The notes beneath the pieces were generated by a model, which was given only the letters and a program-made list of their open reading frames with translations, was not told the origin of the DNA and ran no database searches. Shown here in pieces: positions 33,320 to 43,683 of a stretch of 64,000 nt of DNA. The DNA comes from Streptomyces sp. NRRL S-1022. GTDB lineage: Bacteria; Actinomycetota; Actinomycetes; Streptomycetales; Streptomycetaceae. The DNA lies in assembly GCF_000720135.1 (NCBI RefSeq), contig NZ_JOIU01000037.1, positions 1 through 64,000 of the forward strand. Reading direction: 5' to 3'. Position numbers and translations under genes: made by a program. Within the stretch, counting starts at the first letter, position 1. Every line of letters starts with the position of its first letter.

Positions 33320-33686
33320 TGGAGATGGCGGGAATCGAACCCGCGTCCAACGGTGCGGAATCAGGGCTTCTCCGTGTGCAGTCCGCTGCGATTTTCTCGG
33401 CCCCGGAGATCACGCGGACAAGTCTCCGACGGGCTCAGTCACTGTTTGATTTCCCTCTACACCCCGTGACCGGGCCTAGAGGTTTAGTTCCCTAGCTGAT
33501 GCCAGGATCCGGGTCGGGAACAGCCCCGGGCTGACACTTCGCAAGTCGCTACTTAGGCAGCGAGGGCGAAGGAATCGCGCTTGGTGTTGGCGATTATTTT
33601 TTGCGACATATGGTTTACGAGATCATTGCCGCTTCCTCGACACGCTTCCCCTGCTTCGACAGCCGCTGTCGAAACCGATCATCCCC
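33320..33686 (-). ncRNA. ssrA: Transfer-messenger RNA (tmRNA)
   Basis: Two-piece tRNA-like end: the 5' GGGGATG pairs with 3' CATCTCC, and the RNA ends in encoded CCA. The 3' T-arm reads GCGGG-TTCGATT-CCCGC. The tag reading frame lies at 33591-33553 and reads ANTKRDSFALAA followed by TAA, ending in the degradation signal ALAA. Length 367 bases is typical. tmRNA with SmpB frees stalled ribosomes and tags the unfinished protein. smpB lies next door, upstream on the same strand. Confidence 0.95.
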
Positions 33687-33799
33687 ATGTTGATTTTTCA
33701 AGTCCCTCGGTGGAGGGTGTGCGCACCCTCTGTGGAGTGCGCTGCCATCGTACGTGACCAACGCCCGACGATGCCAGCCTATTCCCGGCGGCCGGCCGG

Positions 33800-34354
33800 C
33801 TAGCCGGCGCGCTGCCTGCGCTTCGCCGCCGCGATCGCCCGGTCCGACTCCCGCCGGTCCTGCTTCTCCCGCAGCGTCTGCCGCTTGTCGTACTCCTTCT
33901 TGCCCCGGGCCAGGGCGATCTCGGCCTTCGCCCGGCCGTCCTTGAAGTAGATGGCGAGGGGCACGATCGTGTGTCCCGTCTCCTGGGACTTCGACTCCAG
34001 CTTGTCGATCTCCTCGCGGTGCAGGAGCAGCTTGCGCTTGCGGCGCGCGGAGTGGTTGGTCCAGCTGCCCTGGTGATACTCGGGGATGTGGGCGTTGTGC
34101 AGCCACGCCTCACCCCGGTCGATCTGGACGAAGCCGTCGGTCAGCGAGGTCCGTCCCTCGCGCAGCGACTTGACCTCCGTGCCCATGAGCACGAGCCCCG
34201 CCTCGTAGGTGTCGACGATCGCGTAGTCGTGCCGGGCCTTCTTGTTCTGGGCGACGATCTTGCGCTTGCCGCCCTTCTCGCCGTCCCTGGCCTTGGCGGC
34301 CCCGCCGCCCTGCTTGGGCTGGGACTCCTTCGGTACGTACATTCCCTTGCTCAT
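33800..34354 (-). CDS. smpB: SsrA-binding protein SmpB
   Basis: Protein of about 184 residues. The SmpB fold is complete, with [46 protein letters not shown] and [19 protein letters not shown], ending in the basic tail that enters the mRNA channel. The N-terminus is about 25 residues longer than usual, hydrophilic and Lys/Gly-rich ([18 protein letters not shown]). Start at ATG 34354; ATGs at 34366 and 34342 are alternatives. It binds tmRNA encoded just downstream. Confidence 0.93.
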   Translation of the reverse strand: MSKGMYVPKESQPKQGGGAAKARDGEKGGKRKIVAQNKKARHDYAIVDTYEAGLVLMGTEVKSLREGRTSLTDGFVQIDRGEAWLHNAHIPEYHQGSWTNHSARRKRKLLLHREEIDKLESKSQETGHTIVPLAIYFKDGRAKAEIALARGKKEYDKRQTLREKQDRRESDRAIAAAKRRQRAG

Positions 34355-34423
34355 AGTGCCGCCCATTTTCGCACCACACAGGGGGTGTGCGTACAGCCGA
34401 TTACGCGTGCCCGTCCGGTGTGG

Positions 34424-35593
34424 CTACGACGGGTCGCCCAGGCCGGTGAGGACCGTCCCGGCCCGCTCCAGGGCGTGCGCGCCCGCCTCCAGGTCGGGGG
34501 TGATGCCGCGGCCGTCGACCGTGTGCCCGGAAGGTGTGCGGTAGTGGCCGACGGTCAGCTCGGCCACCGACCCGTCGGGCAGCTTCGTCGGCATCTGGAC
34601 GGAGCCCTTGCCGAAGGTGCGCGAGCCGATCACCACCGCGCGGCCCCGGTCCTGGAGGGCGCCGGTGAGCAGTTCGGCCGCGCTCATGGTGCCGCCGTCG
34701 ACGAGGACGACCAGGGGCCGGGTGGTGTCGCCGCCCGGGGCGGCGTGCAGGGCGCGCTGGGCGCCGTCGACGTCGTAGGTGGCGACTAGGCCGCCGTCCA
34801 GGAACGCGGAGGCGGTGTCCACCGCCTCGGTGACCAGGCCGCCGGAGTTGCCGCGCAGGTCCAGGACGGTCCGGCCGTCGGCCGGTGCGCTGCGCAGGGC
34901 CTCGCGGACCGCGTCGGCGGAGCCCTTGGTGAAGGCGGCGATCTTCAGGACGGTGACCCCGTCGGGCAGCCGGCGCACGGTCACGGAGTCGGTGGACAGC
35001 CGGGCCCGGTGCAGTTTCTCGGTCCACACGCGCGTGCCGCGCTCCAGGCCGAGGGTGACCGTCGTACCGGCGGGGGCGTCCTCGGAGTCACCGCGGAGTA
35101 AGGCGACCACCTCGGTGACCGGCCGCCCGTCGGCCTCGTCGCCGTCGACGCTGCGCAGCCGGTCGCCGGTGCGGATCCCGGCGTCGGCGGCGGGCGAGCC
35201 GGGCTGCACCCGGGTCACCACGATCCGGCCGTCCGTCTCCTGCCGGGCCCACAGGCCGACGCCGGTGTAGCGGCCGTCGAGCGCGTCCTGGAACTCCTGG
35301 TACTCGCCCTCGGAGTAGACCGCGGCCCAGCGGTCCCCGCTGCGGCTGACGGCCCGTTCGGCGGCCTCCATGGGGGACTTGCCGTCGGCCATCGCCTCGG
35401 CGGCGGCCTTCTCGACGGCCTCGTGCCGGGTGGCCGTACCCGACGGTCCGACGGCGGTACGGCGCGCGGTCCCGTCGGACTCCGGGAAGGAGCCGGTCGC
35501 TACGCCGGCGACCAGCACCCCGGCGAAGACCAATGTCAGGGCGGCCCCACGGCGGATGCGGCGGGGCTGACAGAACAGGTCACGGCCTGACAT
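34424..35593 (-). CDS. S41-family C-terminal processing protease
   Basis: Secreted or membrane-anchored serine protease of 389 residues. An N-terminal signal-anchor (GAALTLVFAGVLVAGVATGSF) is followed by a PDZ domain at about 110-195 (RVQPGSPAADAGIRTGDRLRSVDG). The S41 catalytic domain has LDLRGNSGGLV, the Ser in GGTMSAAELL and the Lys in TFGKGSVQ. It acts outside the cytoplasmic membrane. In Streptomyces it lies between smpB and ftsX, perhaps for cell-wall or division-related processing; the substrate is unknown. Confidence 0.9.
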   Translation of the reverse strand: MSGRDLFCQPRRIRRGAALTLVFAGVLVAGVATGSFPESDGTARRTAVGPSGTATRHEAVEKAAAEAMADGKSPMEAAERAVSRSGDRWAAVYSEGEYQEFQDALDGRYTGVGLWARQETDGRIVVTRVQPGSPAADAGIRTGDRLRSVDGDEADGRPVTEVVALLRGDSEDAPAGTTVTLGLERGTRVWTEKLHRARLSTDSVTVRRLPDGVTVLKIAAFTKGSADAVREALRSAPADGRTVLDLRGNSGGLVTEAVDTASAFLDGGLVATYDVDGAQRALHAAPGGDTTRPLVVLVDGGTMSAAELLTGALQDRGRAVVIGSRTFGKGSVQMPTKLPDGSVAELTVGHYRTPSGHTVDGRGITPDLEAGAHALERAGTVLTGLGDPS

Positions 35594-35616
35594 GGCGGCG
35601 AGTCTAGGGCAACGCG

Positions 35617-35653
35617 AAGGGGCCGTACGGCCGGATGCCCGTACGGCCCCCTT
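35617..35653 (-). terminator. Intrinsic terminator of ftsEX
   Basis: A 14-bp stem AAGGGGCCGTACGG and complement closes an 8-base loop just beyond the ftsX stop, in the gap to the S41 gene. Confidence 0.75.
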
Positions 35654-35661
35654 GGCATGCG

Positions 35662-36579
35662 TCACACCTTCAGGTACTTGCGCAGTGCGAAGAAAGCGGC
35701 GAGCGAGGGCATCAGCACACTGGTGGCGAGGATCAGCGGCAGCTTGGTCAACACGGCGTCCCAGCCCACGAAGTTGATGAGCGTGAGCTTGTGGGACAGC
35801 TCCATGCCGTGGTCGATGGTGAAGTACCGGCCCACGACGAGGGCGACGCAGGCGAGGCCACCGCCGATGAGTCCGGCGACCGCGGCCTCGGCGATGAACG
35901 GCGCCTGGATGTAGAAGCCCGAGGCACCGACCAGGCGCATGATCCCGGTTTCGCGCCGTCGGCTGAACGCCGAGACGCGCACGGTGTTGACGATCAGCAG
36001 GAGGGCGACGATCAGCATCATCGCCATCACGCCGAGCGCGCCCCGGTTCATCAGGTTCAGCAGCTGGAAGAGGTTGTCCAGGATGCCCTTCTGGTCCTGC
36101 ACCGACTGCACGCCGTCGCGCCCGTTGAACGCGGTCGCGATCACCTGGTACTTCTGCGGGTCCTTGAGCTTGATCCGGTACGACTCCTGCATCTGGTCCG
36201 GCGTCAGCGAGCCGGCCAGCGGGGAGTTGCCGAACTGCTCCTTGTAGTGCTTGTAGGCCTCGTCCTGCGACTCGTAGGTCACCTTCTCGACGACCGGCAT
36301 CCCGTGCAGGTCCGCGAGGATCTGCTTCTTCTGGTCCTCGGTGACCGCGCCCTTGGCGCAGTGCACGTCGTTCTCCGCGTCGTGCTTGTTGCACAGGAAG
36401 ATCGAGACGTTGACCTTGTCGTACCAGTAGCCCTTCATGGTGCTGACCTGGTCGCTCATCAGCAGCGAACCGCCGAACAGGGCCAGGGACAGGGCGACGG
36501 AGACGATGACGGCGAAGGTCATCGTCAGATTGCGGCGGAGACCGACACCGATCTCCGACAGGACGAACTGGGCGCGCAT
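35662..36579 (-). CDS. ftsX: Cell division ABC transporter permease FtsX
   Basis: Membrane protein of 305 residues. One helix at residues 20-42 is followed by a large extracytoplasmic domain (about 45-165, with SIFLCNKHDAENDVHCAKG and a cysteine pair), then three more helices. This is the FtsX layout. With FtsE it activates peptidoglycan hydrolases at the septum; in actinobacteria the partner is RipC-like. It follows ftsE on the same strand by about 40 bases. Confidence 0.95.
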   Translation of the reverse strand: MRAQFVLSEIGVGLRRNLTMTFAVIVSVALSLALFGGSLLMSDQVSTMKGYWYDKVNVSIFLCNKHDAENDVHCAKGAVTEDQKKQILADLHGMPVVEKVTYESQDEAYKHYKEQFGNSPLAGSLTPDQMQESYRIKLKDPQKYQVIATAFNGRDGVQSVQDQKGILDNLFQLLNLMNRGALGVMAMMLIVALLLIVNTVRVSAFSRRRETGIMRLVGASGFYIQAPFIAEAAVAGLIGGGLACVALVVGRYFTIDHGMELSHKLTLINFVGWDAVLTKLPLILATSVLMPSLAAFFALRKYLKV

Positions 36580-36619
36580 GGCGGGGTCTTCAGGCCTTTC
36601 GGGAACTGGGTGCTTGCGG

Positions 36620-37309
36620 TCAGTGCTGGTAGCCGTAGACGCCGCGGGCCTGGTCGCGGACGAGGCGGCCCTTCTCCAGCTCGATGACGCGCTTGCGCAT
36701 CTGGTCCACGATGTTCTGGTCGTGCGTCGCCATGATGACGGTGGTGCCCGTCCGGTTGATGCGGTCGAGCAGCTTCATGATGCCGACGGAGGTCTGCGGG
36801 TCGAGGTTGCCGGTGGGCTCGTCGGCGATGAGCAGCTTGGGGCGGTTGACGAACGCGCGCGCGATGGCGACGCGCTGCTGCTCACCACCGGACAGCTCGC
36901 CGGGCCTGCGGTCCTCCTTGCCGCCGAGCCCGACGAGGTCGAGCACCTGCGGCACGGACTTGCGGATCTCGCCGCGGGACTTGCCGATGACCTCCTGGGC
37001 GAAGGCCACGTTCTCCGCGACCGTCTTGTTCGGCAGCAGCCGGAAATCCTGGAAGACGGTGCCCAGCTGGCGGCGCATCTGCGGCACCTTCCAGTTGGAC
37101 AGCCGCGCGAGGTCCTTGCCCAGCACGTGCACCTGTCCGTGGCTGCACCGCTCTTCGCGGAGGAGGAGCCGCAGGAAGGTGGACTTTCCGGAGCCGGAGG
37201 ACCCCACGAGGAAGACGAACTCGCCCTTCTCCACCTCCAGGGAGACATCCCTGAGTGCGGGGCGGGTCTGCTTGGGATAGACCTTGGAGACGTTGTCGAA
37301 TCGGATCAC
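36620..37309 (-). CDS. ftsE: Cell division ABC ATPase FtsE
   Basis: ATP-binding subunit of 229 residues. Walker A is [13 protein letters not shown], the Q-loop is in [13 protein letters not shown], the signature is [14 protein letters not shown], Walker B is LLIADEPTG, and the switch His is in ATHDQ. The GTG start (37309) reads [12 protein letters not shown]. It drives conformational change in FtsX on the cytoplasmic side. First gene of the ftsE-ftsX operon. Confidence 0.95.
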   Translation of the reverse strand: MIRFDNVSKVYPKQTRPALRDVSLEVEKGEFVFLVGSSGSGKSTFLRLLLREERCSHGQVHVLGKDLARLSNWKVPQMRRQLGTVFQDFRLLPNKTVAENVAFAQEVIGKSRGEIRKSVPQVLDLVGLGGKEDRRPGELSGGEQQRVAIARAFVNRPKLLIADEPTGNLDPQTSVGIMKLLDRINRTGTTVIMATHDQNIVDQMRKRVIELEKGRLVRDQARGVYGYQH

Positions 37310-37510
37310 GGATGCACCACGGGTCGCCGGGGGTAGATGAGCGTGACCATACGCGAACCCGGTGTGCAAGTGCAGTCGCAGGTTGAGGTTGGGCAAGACT
37401 TGTACGTTTTTGTACCGGCCCCTTCCCGTGCCCCGTTCTCCCGGGCCCCGCGCACGCTCCGCGGGAACCTGGCACAGTGGAAGGAAAACGAAGGCGAACG
37501 GGAGCGAGGG

Positions 37511-37536
37511 GGAACGTTCCCGTTCCGGCGAACGTT
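37511..37536. promoter_or_regulatory. GGAACGTTCC palindrome region
   Basis: A perfect 10-base palindrome GGAACGTTCC at 37511-37520 is followed by a second AACGTT at 37531-37536. It lies in the promoter region of the small zinc-ribbon protein and about 200 bases upstream of ftsE. Possible operator; regulator unknown. Confidence 0.3.
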
Positions 37537-37571
37537 GTACATGTGATGGCCGGTGCAAGGAGGGCGAGCGC

Positions 37572-37772
37572 ATGACGTACGACCGGTTGGTGTGCGCGAA
37601 CTGCGCGTCGCCTGTGAGTGAGGGCCGGTGCCCGGTGTGCCGTGCCAACCGCGAGCGACTGCAGCAGGAGGGCTTCTTCGGAGGCCTGAACGGGCTGAAC
37701 CCGATGGCGCTGATCGCGCTGCTGGCGGTGTTGATCGCCGCGGTGGCGCTGCTGGCGCACCAGACCGCGTGA
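37572..37772 (+). CDS. Small zinc-ribbon membrane protein
   Basis: Protein of 66 residues. The N-terminus holds two CxxC knuckles (LVCANC and GRCPVC) likely to bind one zinc. A linker leads to one C-terminal transmembrane helix ([20 protein letters not shown]). ATG at 37572 with GGAGGGCGAGCGC upstream. Divergent from ftsE. Function unknown; perhaps a membrane-tethered adapter. Confidence 0.8.
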   Translation: MTYDRLVCANCASPVSEGRCPVCRANRERLQQEGFFGGLNGLNPMALIALLAVLIAAVALLAHQTA

Positions 37773-37800
37773 CCGGACGGAAGAGCCCGCACACAGCGTC

Positions 37801-37835
37801 GTAAGGGCCCGGAGCGCGAAGCTCCGGGCCCTTAC
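37801..37835. terminator. Intrinsic terminator
   Basis: Perfect 15-bp stem GTAAGGGCCCGGAGC and complement with a 5-base loop. It serves the zinc-ribbon gene and the convergent collagen-like gene. Confidence 0.8.
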
Positions 37836-37861
37836 GTGTGCGACGTACGTGCCGTGCGTGA

Positions 37862-38866
<1,005 letters not shown>

Positions 38867-39086
38867 TGAGGCGGCGCGATGGGGTGCCGTGATCGACGGA
38901 GGCAGCTGGTGACGAAGCGCGTCAACTCGATCCCCCGGTTCACATACGCCCCTCAAGTACGCATGCCGCGCCTCACCCTTCCCCATTCGTCAAAGCAACG
39001 TCAAGGGCGTTGCGGGCGCAATGTCCAGTGGGGTGGCGTTTGCGGGGAGTTGAAGCCTGTGAGTGTGATGTAAAACCCAGACATAA

Positions 39087-39117
39087 GACAACTGCCGCCC
39101 TACGGACGGCAGTTGTC
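39087..39117 (-). terminator. Intrinsic terminator of prfB
   Basis: The stem GACAACTGCCG/CGGCAGTTGTC surrounds a short loop 13 bases beyond the prfB stop on the minus strand. Confidence 0.8.
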
Positions 39118-39129
39118 ATGTCGACAAAG

Positions 39130-40236
39130 TTACTTCTCCTGCTGCTTGCGCCAGCGAATCCCGGCCTCCAGGAACCCGTCGATCTCGCCGTTGAACACGG
39201 CCTCCGGGTTGCCCACCTCGTGCTCGGTGCGCAGGTCCTTGACCATCTGGTACGGGTGCAGCACGTAGGAACGCATCTGGTTGCCCCAGGAGTTGCCGCC
39301 GTCGCCCTTGAGGGCGTCCATCTTGGCCTGCTCCTCCTGCCGGCGCCGCTCCAGCAGCTTGGCCTGGAGGACGTTCATCGCGGTGGCCTTGTTCTGGATC
39401 TGCGACCGCTCGTTCTGGCAGGAGACCACGATGCCGGTGGGCAGGTGGGTGATGCGGACCGCGGAGTCGGTCGTGTTCACGCCCTGGCCACCGGGACCGG
39501 AGGACCGGTAGACGTCGATGCGCAGCTCCGACTCGTCGATCTCGACGTGGTCGGACTGCTCGACGACGGGGAGCACCTCGACACCGGCGAAGGAGGTCTG
39601 CCGGCGGCCCTGGTTGTCGTAGGGCGAGATGCGCACGAGGCGGTGCGTGCCCTGCTCGACGGAGAGGGTGCCGTAGGCGTACGGCGCCTGGACGGCGAAG
39701 GTGGTCGACTTGATGCCGGCCTCTTCGGCGTACGAGGTCTCGATCAGCTCCGTCTTGTAGCCGCGCTGCTCGGCCCAGCGCAGGTACATGCGCTGGAGCT
39801 TCTCGGCGAAGTCGGCGGCGTCGACGCCGCCGGCCTCGGCGCGGATGTTGACGAGCGCCTCACGGGAGTCGTACTCGCCGGACAGGAGGGTACGGACCTC
39901 CATCTCGTCCAGTGCCTTCCTCACCGAGGTCAGCTCGGACTCGGCCTCCGCGCGGGTGTCCGGGTCGTCCTCCTCCTCGGCCATCTCGAAGAGGACCGCG
40001 AGGTCGTCGATCCGGCCGCGCAGCGCCTCCGCCTTCCTGACCTCGGCCTGGAGGTGGGAGAGCTTGCTGGTGATCTTCTGCGCCTCGTCCGGGTTGTCCC
40101 AGAGGGACGGCGCGGCCGCCTGCTCCTCGAGCACGGCGATGTCTGCCCTCAGCTTGTCGAGGTCCAGGACGGCCTCGATCGACTCCATGGTCGAGGAGAG
40201 GGACTTCAGCTCTTCGGATACATCGACGACTGCCAC
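39130..40236 (-). CDS. prfB: Peptide chain release factor 2
   Basis: RF2 of 368 residues. The catalytic GGQ is in [20 protein letters not shown]. The peptide anticodon is SPY ([12 protein letters not shown]) rather than the usual SPF. The start is a GTG at 40236. The gene has no internal UGA near codon 25, so it lacks the autoregulatory frameshift found in many bacteria. It reads UGA and UAA, the main stop codons of this GC-rich genome. It lies upstream of the collagen-like gene and next to pkaB. Confidence 0.94.
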   Translation of the reverse strand: MAVVDVSEELKSLSSTMESIEAVLDLDKLRADIAVLEEQAAAPSLWDNPDEAQKITSKLSHLQAEVRKAEALRGRIDDLAVLFEMAEEEDDPDTRAEAESELTSVRKALDEMEVRTLLSGEYDSREALVNIRAEAGGVDAADFAEKLQRMYLRWAEQRGYKTELIETSYAEEAGIKSTTFAVQAPYAYGTLSVEQGTHRLVRISPYDNQGRRQTSFAGVEVLPVVEQSDHVEIDESELRIDVYRSSGPGGQGVNTTDSAVRITHLPTGIVVSCQNERSQIQNKATAMNVLQAKLLERRRQEEQAKMDALKGDGGNSWGNQMRSYVLHPYQMVKDLRTEHEVGNPEAVFNGEIDGFLEAGIRWRKQQEK

Positions 40237-40313
40237 GGTTCCAGCGTAACGGCTGTGGCAAGCGACCTCGGCCGACCGGTCCCCGGCACCGCTCGCCCCC
40301 GCTCCCCGGTGGG

Positions 40314-41537
40314 TCAGGGGGCCGACGTGCTGTGGGCGGGCCGGGGTGGGTCGGAGTCCTCGCCGGAGGAGGCGAGCCACGCGCCGACGGCCACGACCGC
40401 GGCCACCACCACCCCGGCCACCCCGAGGGTCACCCGGCGCCGCCGCACCGCGGCCCGGTGGCGGGCCGAGCCGGGACGGGGCGCGCCGGGGGCCCGGGGC
40501 ACGCGGGCGGTCCCGTGGGCCCCGCCGGCCAGCTCGTCCGGCCCCGGCACCCGCATCGACGTGTGCGTGTCACGGTTGGAGTCGGGCTTGGCCCCGGGGA
40601 CGAGGGACACCGCCCCCCGCCGCCGTACCGGCTCCCCCTGCGGGGCCGACGGCGCGGACTCCTCGGCGGCCTCCTCGGACAGGTCCGGCTCGTCCACGTC
40701 CAGCGGGGGCATCCCGGCCAGCAGGGGCAGCTGCTCGCGCAGCCGCGCGGCCAGCTCCGAGGCGCGCAGCCGGGAGGCGGGGGCCTTGGCCAGGCACTGC
40801 ACGAGCAGCTGCCACAGCTCCTCGGGGATGCCCGGCAGCGGTACGACGGTCTCCGTGACGTGCCGCCGCAGGACCGCGCCGGGGTGTCCGCCGCCGAAGG
40901 GCGTGAAGCCGGCCAGCAGCTCGTACAGGACGGTCGCCAGCGCGTAGATGTCCACGGCGGCCCGGGGCGGCAGGCCCTCCACGATCTCCGGGGCCAGGTA
41001 GTCCGGCGTACCGATGATCTTCGTGGCGCGGGTCCGCCGCGGCGAGTCGATCAGCTTGGCGACGCCGAAGTCGGTGAGCAGCGCCGGGTGGGCGCCGCCC
41101 GGCCCGAGCGGGCCCTGCATGTCGAGCAGGACGTTCTCGGGCTTGACGTCCCGGTGGACGACCCCGGCCGCGTGGGCCGCGGCCAGCGCGTCGGCGACGT
41201 CGGCGACGATCGCCACGGCCGCCTCGGGGGCGAGCCGCCGCTCCCGTTCCAGCCGGGTGCGCAGGTCGGTGCCGCGCACGAGGTCCATGACCAGGGCCAG
41301 GTCGTTGCCGTCGACGACCATGTCGCGCACGGTGACGATGTGCGGATGCTCCAGTCCGAGCAGTGCGGTGCGCTCCTGCACGAAGCGTCCGACGAGCTCC
41401 TGGTCGCAGGCGAGGTCCTCGCGCAGCAGCTTGATGGCGACGGGGCCGTCCGGTCCCTCGCCCAGCCACACCGTGCCGGCGCTCCCCCGCCCCAGGATCT
41501 GGTTCGCGGTGTACCGGCTGCCGATCTTCCGTGCCAA
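40314..41537 (-). CDS. pkaB: Ser/Thr protein kinase PkaB
   Basis: Kinase of 407 residues. The catalytic domain (residues 8-270) has GRGSAGTVW, the Lys in VAIKLL, the catalytic loop [11 protein letters not shown] and DFGVAKL with [10 protein letters not shown] linker rich in Pro/Gly/Arg leads to one transmembrane helix ([20 protein letters not shown]) and a 17-residue tail, so no extracytoplasmic sensor domain exists. TTG start at 41537 with GGAG upstream. Paired with pkaA immediately upstream on the same strand. Confidence 0.92.
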   Translation of the reverse strand: MARKIGSRYTANQILGRGSAGTVWLGEGPDGPVAIKLLREDLACDQELVGRFVQERTALLGLEHPHIVTVRDMVVDGNDLALVMDLVRGTDLRTRLERERRLAPEAAVAIVADVADALAAAHAAGVVHRDVKPENVLLDMQGPLGPGGAHPALLTDFGVAKLIDSPRRTRATKIIGTPDYLAPEIVEGLPPRAAVDIYALATVLYELLAGFTPFGGGHPGAVLRRHVTETVVPLPGIPEELWQLLVQCLAKAPASRLRASELAARLREQLPLLAGMPPLDVDEPDLSEEAAEESAPSAPQGEPVRRRGAVSLVPGAKPDSNRDTHTSMRVPGPDELAGGAHGTARVPRAPGAPRPGSARHRAAVRRRRVTLGVAGVVVAAVVAVGAWLASSGEDSDPPRPAHSTSAP

Positions 41538-41661
41538 GACTGCTCCTACAGACGCGTGTTGTCGCCAAAACTACGCGTCCGCCGAGCCAACCTTCACCGC
41601 GGAGACGGAAATCACCCGCCAGATGTCGACAAATCTCCGAACCGAGTGCCCGAGCCGGCGA

Positions 41662-43383
41662 TCAGTTCCCGCTGCCGGACGAACCGCTCAGGTCCTTGAT
41701 CCAGCCGCCGACCTTGCCGATCCAGTCGCTCATCTGGTCCCAGTAGCCCTTGCCGGTGCCGATCCAGTCCTGCAACGGGGTCAGCTCCCAGATCAGCCAG
41801 CTCGCCACGATCAGGATGACGATCGTGAACAGGCAGCCCTTCAGACAGCCGAGACCGGGGATCTTCATCGGGTTGGCGCTGCGCTGCCGCGGGGCCCGGG
41901 GCTCCCGCGCGGGCCGCTGCGGCTCGGGCCGGGCGGGCGGCGCGTACCGCTGCGGCTGCTGCTGGGGCTGCGGTGGCGGGGCGTACTGCTGGGGCTGCTG
42001 TTGCGGGTAGCCGTAGCCGGGGGCCTGCGGCGAGCGCTGCCGGCCGCGCGGCTGCGGCTGCTGCGGGCGGGGCTGCGGGGCCTGGCGCGGCTGCTGCTGC
42101 GGCCGGGCGACCTGCCGCTGGGGCCGGCGGCGCAGCGGGTCCTCGTCCGGGTCCAGGTACTGGATCTGCGTCTGCTCGTTGCGGTCGCGGGCGGCGCGCA
42201 GCTGCGTCTGCCAGGGGTGCGGCTGCTCGGGCGGCTGCCCCTGCTGGCCCTGCTGGCCCTGGCCGACGGGCGGCAGGACGGCCGTGGGGTCCGCCGCGCC
42301 GGTGTTCGGCAGGACGGCGGTGGGGTCGGCGGCGCCGGCCGGGCCGCCGGTGTGCGGGAGGAAGCTGGTCGCGGCGTTCGGGTCGTGCTGGCCGTACGCC
42401 CCCTGCGGGGCGTTCGTCGGCAGGACCTGGGTGGGGTCGGCGGCGCCGGGCACGCCCGGGACGGCGGCCGGGTCCGGGTCCGGGGCGAGCAGCGCGCCCA
42501 CGCCCTCGGCGGCGGCGATCTGCGCGGCGTTCGCGTGCACGCCGACGCCCTCGGCGACGACCCGCAGCCCGCGCGCGAGGTTCTCCGCGCTCGGCCGCTC
42601 GTCGGGGTTCTTGCGCAGGCAGCGCTCGATGACCGTCCACAGCGGGTCCGGGACGGTGGAGGGGCGGCGCGGCTCGGCGCTCAGGTGCTGGTGCAGCACC
42701 TCCAGGGCGGAGCCGCCGGAGAACGGCGGATGGCCGGTGACCAGCTCGTACAGCAGGATGCCGGCGCCGTAGATGTCGACGGCGGAGGTCTGCGGGCGGC
42801 CCTCGGCGGACTCCGGGGCGACGTACGCGGGCGTGCCGACGAACTCGCTGGTGCGGGTCAGGCCCGGGGAGTCGGCGAGGCGGGCGATGCCGAAGTCGGT
42901 CAGCATCGGGTGCATCCGGCCGCCCTGCTGCATGAGCAGCACGTTGGCGGGCTTCAGGTCGCGGTGGACGACGCCGTCGGCGTGGCTCGCGGCGAGCGCG
43001 TCGGCGATCTGGGCGGTCAGCAGGGCGGCGGCGACGGGCGTGAGGGGGCCGTTCTCGCGCAGGTAGCGGTGCAGGTCGGGGCCCTCGACGAGGTCCATGA
43101 CCAGCGCCAGCAGGTCGCCCTCGACGACCAGGTCGCGGACCCGCACGATGTTGGGGTGGGTGAGCCGGAGCAGCACCGAACGCTCGCGCAGGAAGCGCAT
43201 CACGATGTCCGGGTCGCTCGCCAGCTCCTCCTTCAGGACCTTGATCGCGACCGTCTCTCCCGGCTGGCCGGGCACGGCCGCCTCGGCGCCCGCGGTCTCG
43301 CGCTGGCGGGCACGCCACACGGTGCCTGTGGCGCCGCGTCCGAGCGGCGCCTCAAGCAGGTACTTGCTGCCGACTGGCCGCAC
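41662..43383 (-). CDS. pkaA: Ser/Thr protein kinase PkaA
   Basis: Kinase of 573 residues. The kinase domain (residues 7-280) has GRGATGTVW, VAIKVL, HRDLKPANVLL, DFGIARL and GTPAYVAPE. An insertion of about 15 residues follows the glycine loop. The juxtamembrane region is Pro/Gln-rich, with ADPTAVLP repeats and PQQQPQ runs. A transmembrane helix (CLFTIVILIVASWLIWEL) leads to a short extracytoplasmic Gly/Trp/Ser tail. GTG start at 43383 with GGGAG upstream. Divergent from the FHA/FtsK-like gene. It probably phosphorylates cytoplasmic targets. Confidence 0.92.
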   Translation of the reverse strand: MRPVGSKYLLEAPLGRGATGTVWRARQRETAGAEAAVPGQPGETVAIKVLKEELASDPDIVMRFLRERSVLLRLTHPNIVRVRDLVVEGDLLALVMDLVEGPDLHRYLRENGPLTPVAAALLTAQIADALAASHADGVVHRDLKPANVLLMQQGGRMHPMLTDFGIARLADSPGLTRTSEFVGTPAYVAPESAEGRPQTSAVDIYGAGILLYELVTGHPPFSGGSALEVLHQHLSAEPRRPSTVPDPLWTVIERCLRKNPDERPSAENLARGLRVVAEGVGVHANAAQIAAAEGVGALLAPDPDPAAVPGVPGAADPTQVLPTNAPQGAYGQHDPNAATSFLPHTGGPAGAADPTAVLPNTGAADPTAVLPPVGQGQQGQQGQPPEQPHPWQTQLRAARDRNEQTQIQYLDPDEDPLRRRPQRQVARPQQQPRQAPQPRPQQPQPRGRQRSPQAPGYGYPQQQPQQYAPPPQPQQQPQRYAPPARPEPQRPAREPRAPRQRSANPMKIPGLGCLKGCLFTIVILIVASWLIWELTPLQDWIGTGKGYWDQMSDWIGKVGGWIKDLSGSSGSGN

Positions 43384-43683
43384 GTCACGCGCTCCCTGCT
43401 GCTTGCTGTTGCTTGCTTGCCTGCATTCCGTTTGTTCCGACCCACTGTAGTGCTGCCCTCGGGAGCCCCAGGGGCTCGACGGAAAGACGCACGTCCCGGT
43501 CCACTGGTTGCCCAAACCGGACGTGACCGATCTCAACTGATCGACGGCGCTCTTGTGGTCAGGCACTTTTGCGGGCAGAGCCGACCAATCAAGATCACTT
43601 GTCACCGGGTTCCGGGCGCGCTGTCGGTGGCAGGTGCAAGGATGCCTTCCAGTACTGGCCGCCGTGCTCGTGTTGGGGTGGGG
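43384..43683. other. Divergent promoter region, pkaA / FHA gene
   Basis: 300 bases between the pkaA start and the FHA-protein start. It should hold both promoters. The stretch 43555-43600 is relatively A/T-rich (CAATCAAGATCACTTG). No hairpin terminator or coding frame was seen. Confidence 0.45.

Noticed and set aside
34424..36394. Open frame running from the S41 protease into ftsX
   Set aside because: The conserved protease start with its signal-anchor lies at 35593, and the ftsX terminator sits between the genes.
39130..40236. Programmed frameshift in prfB
   Set aside because: There is no in-frame UGA and no slippery CUU-UGA near codon 25; the gene is one continuous frame.
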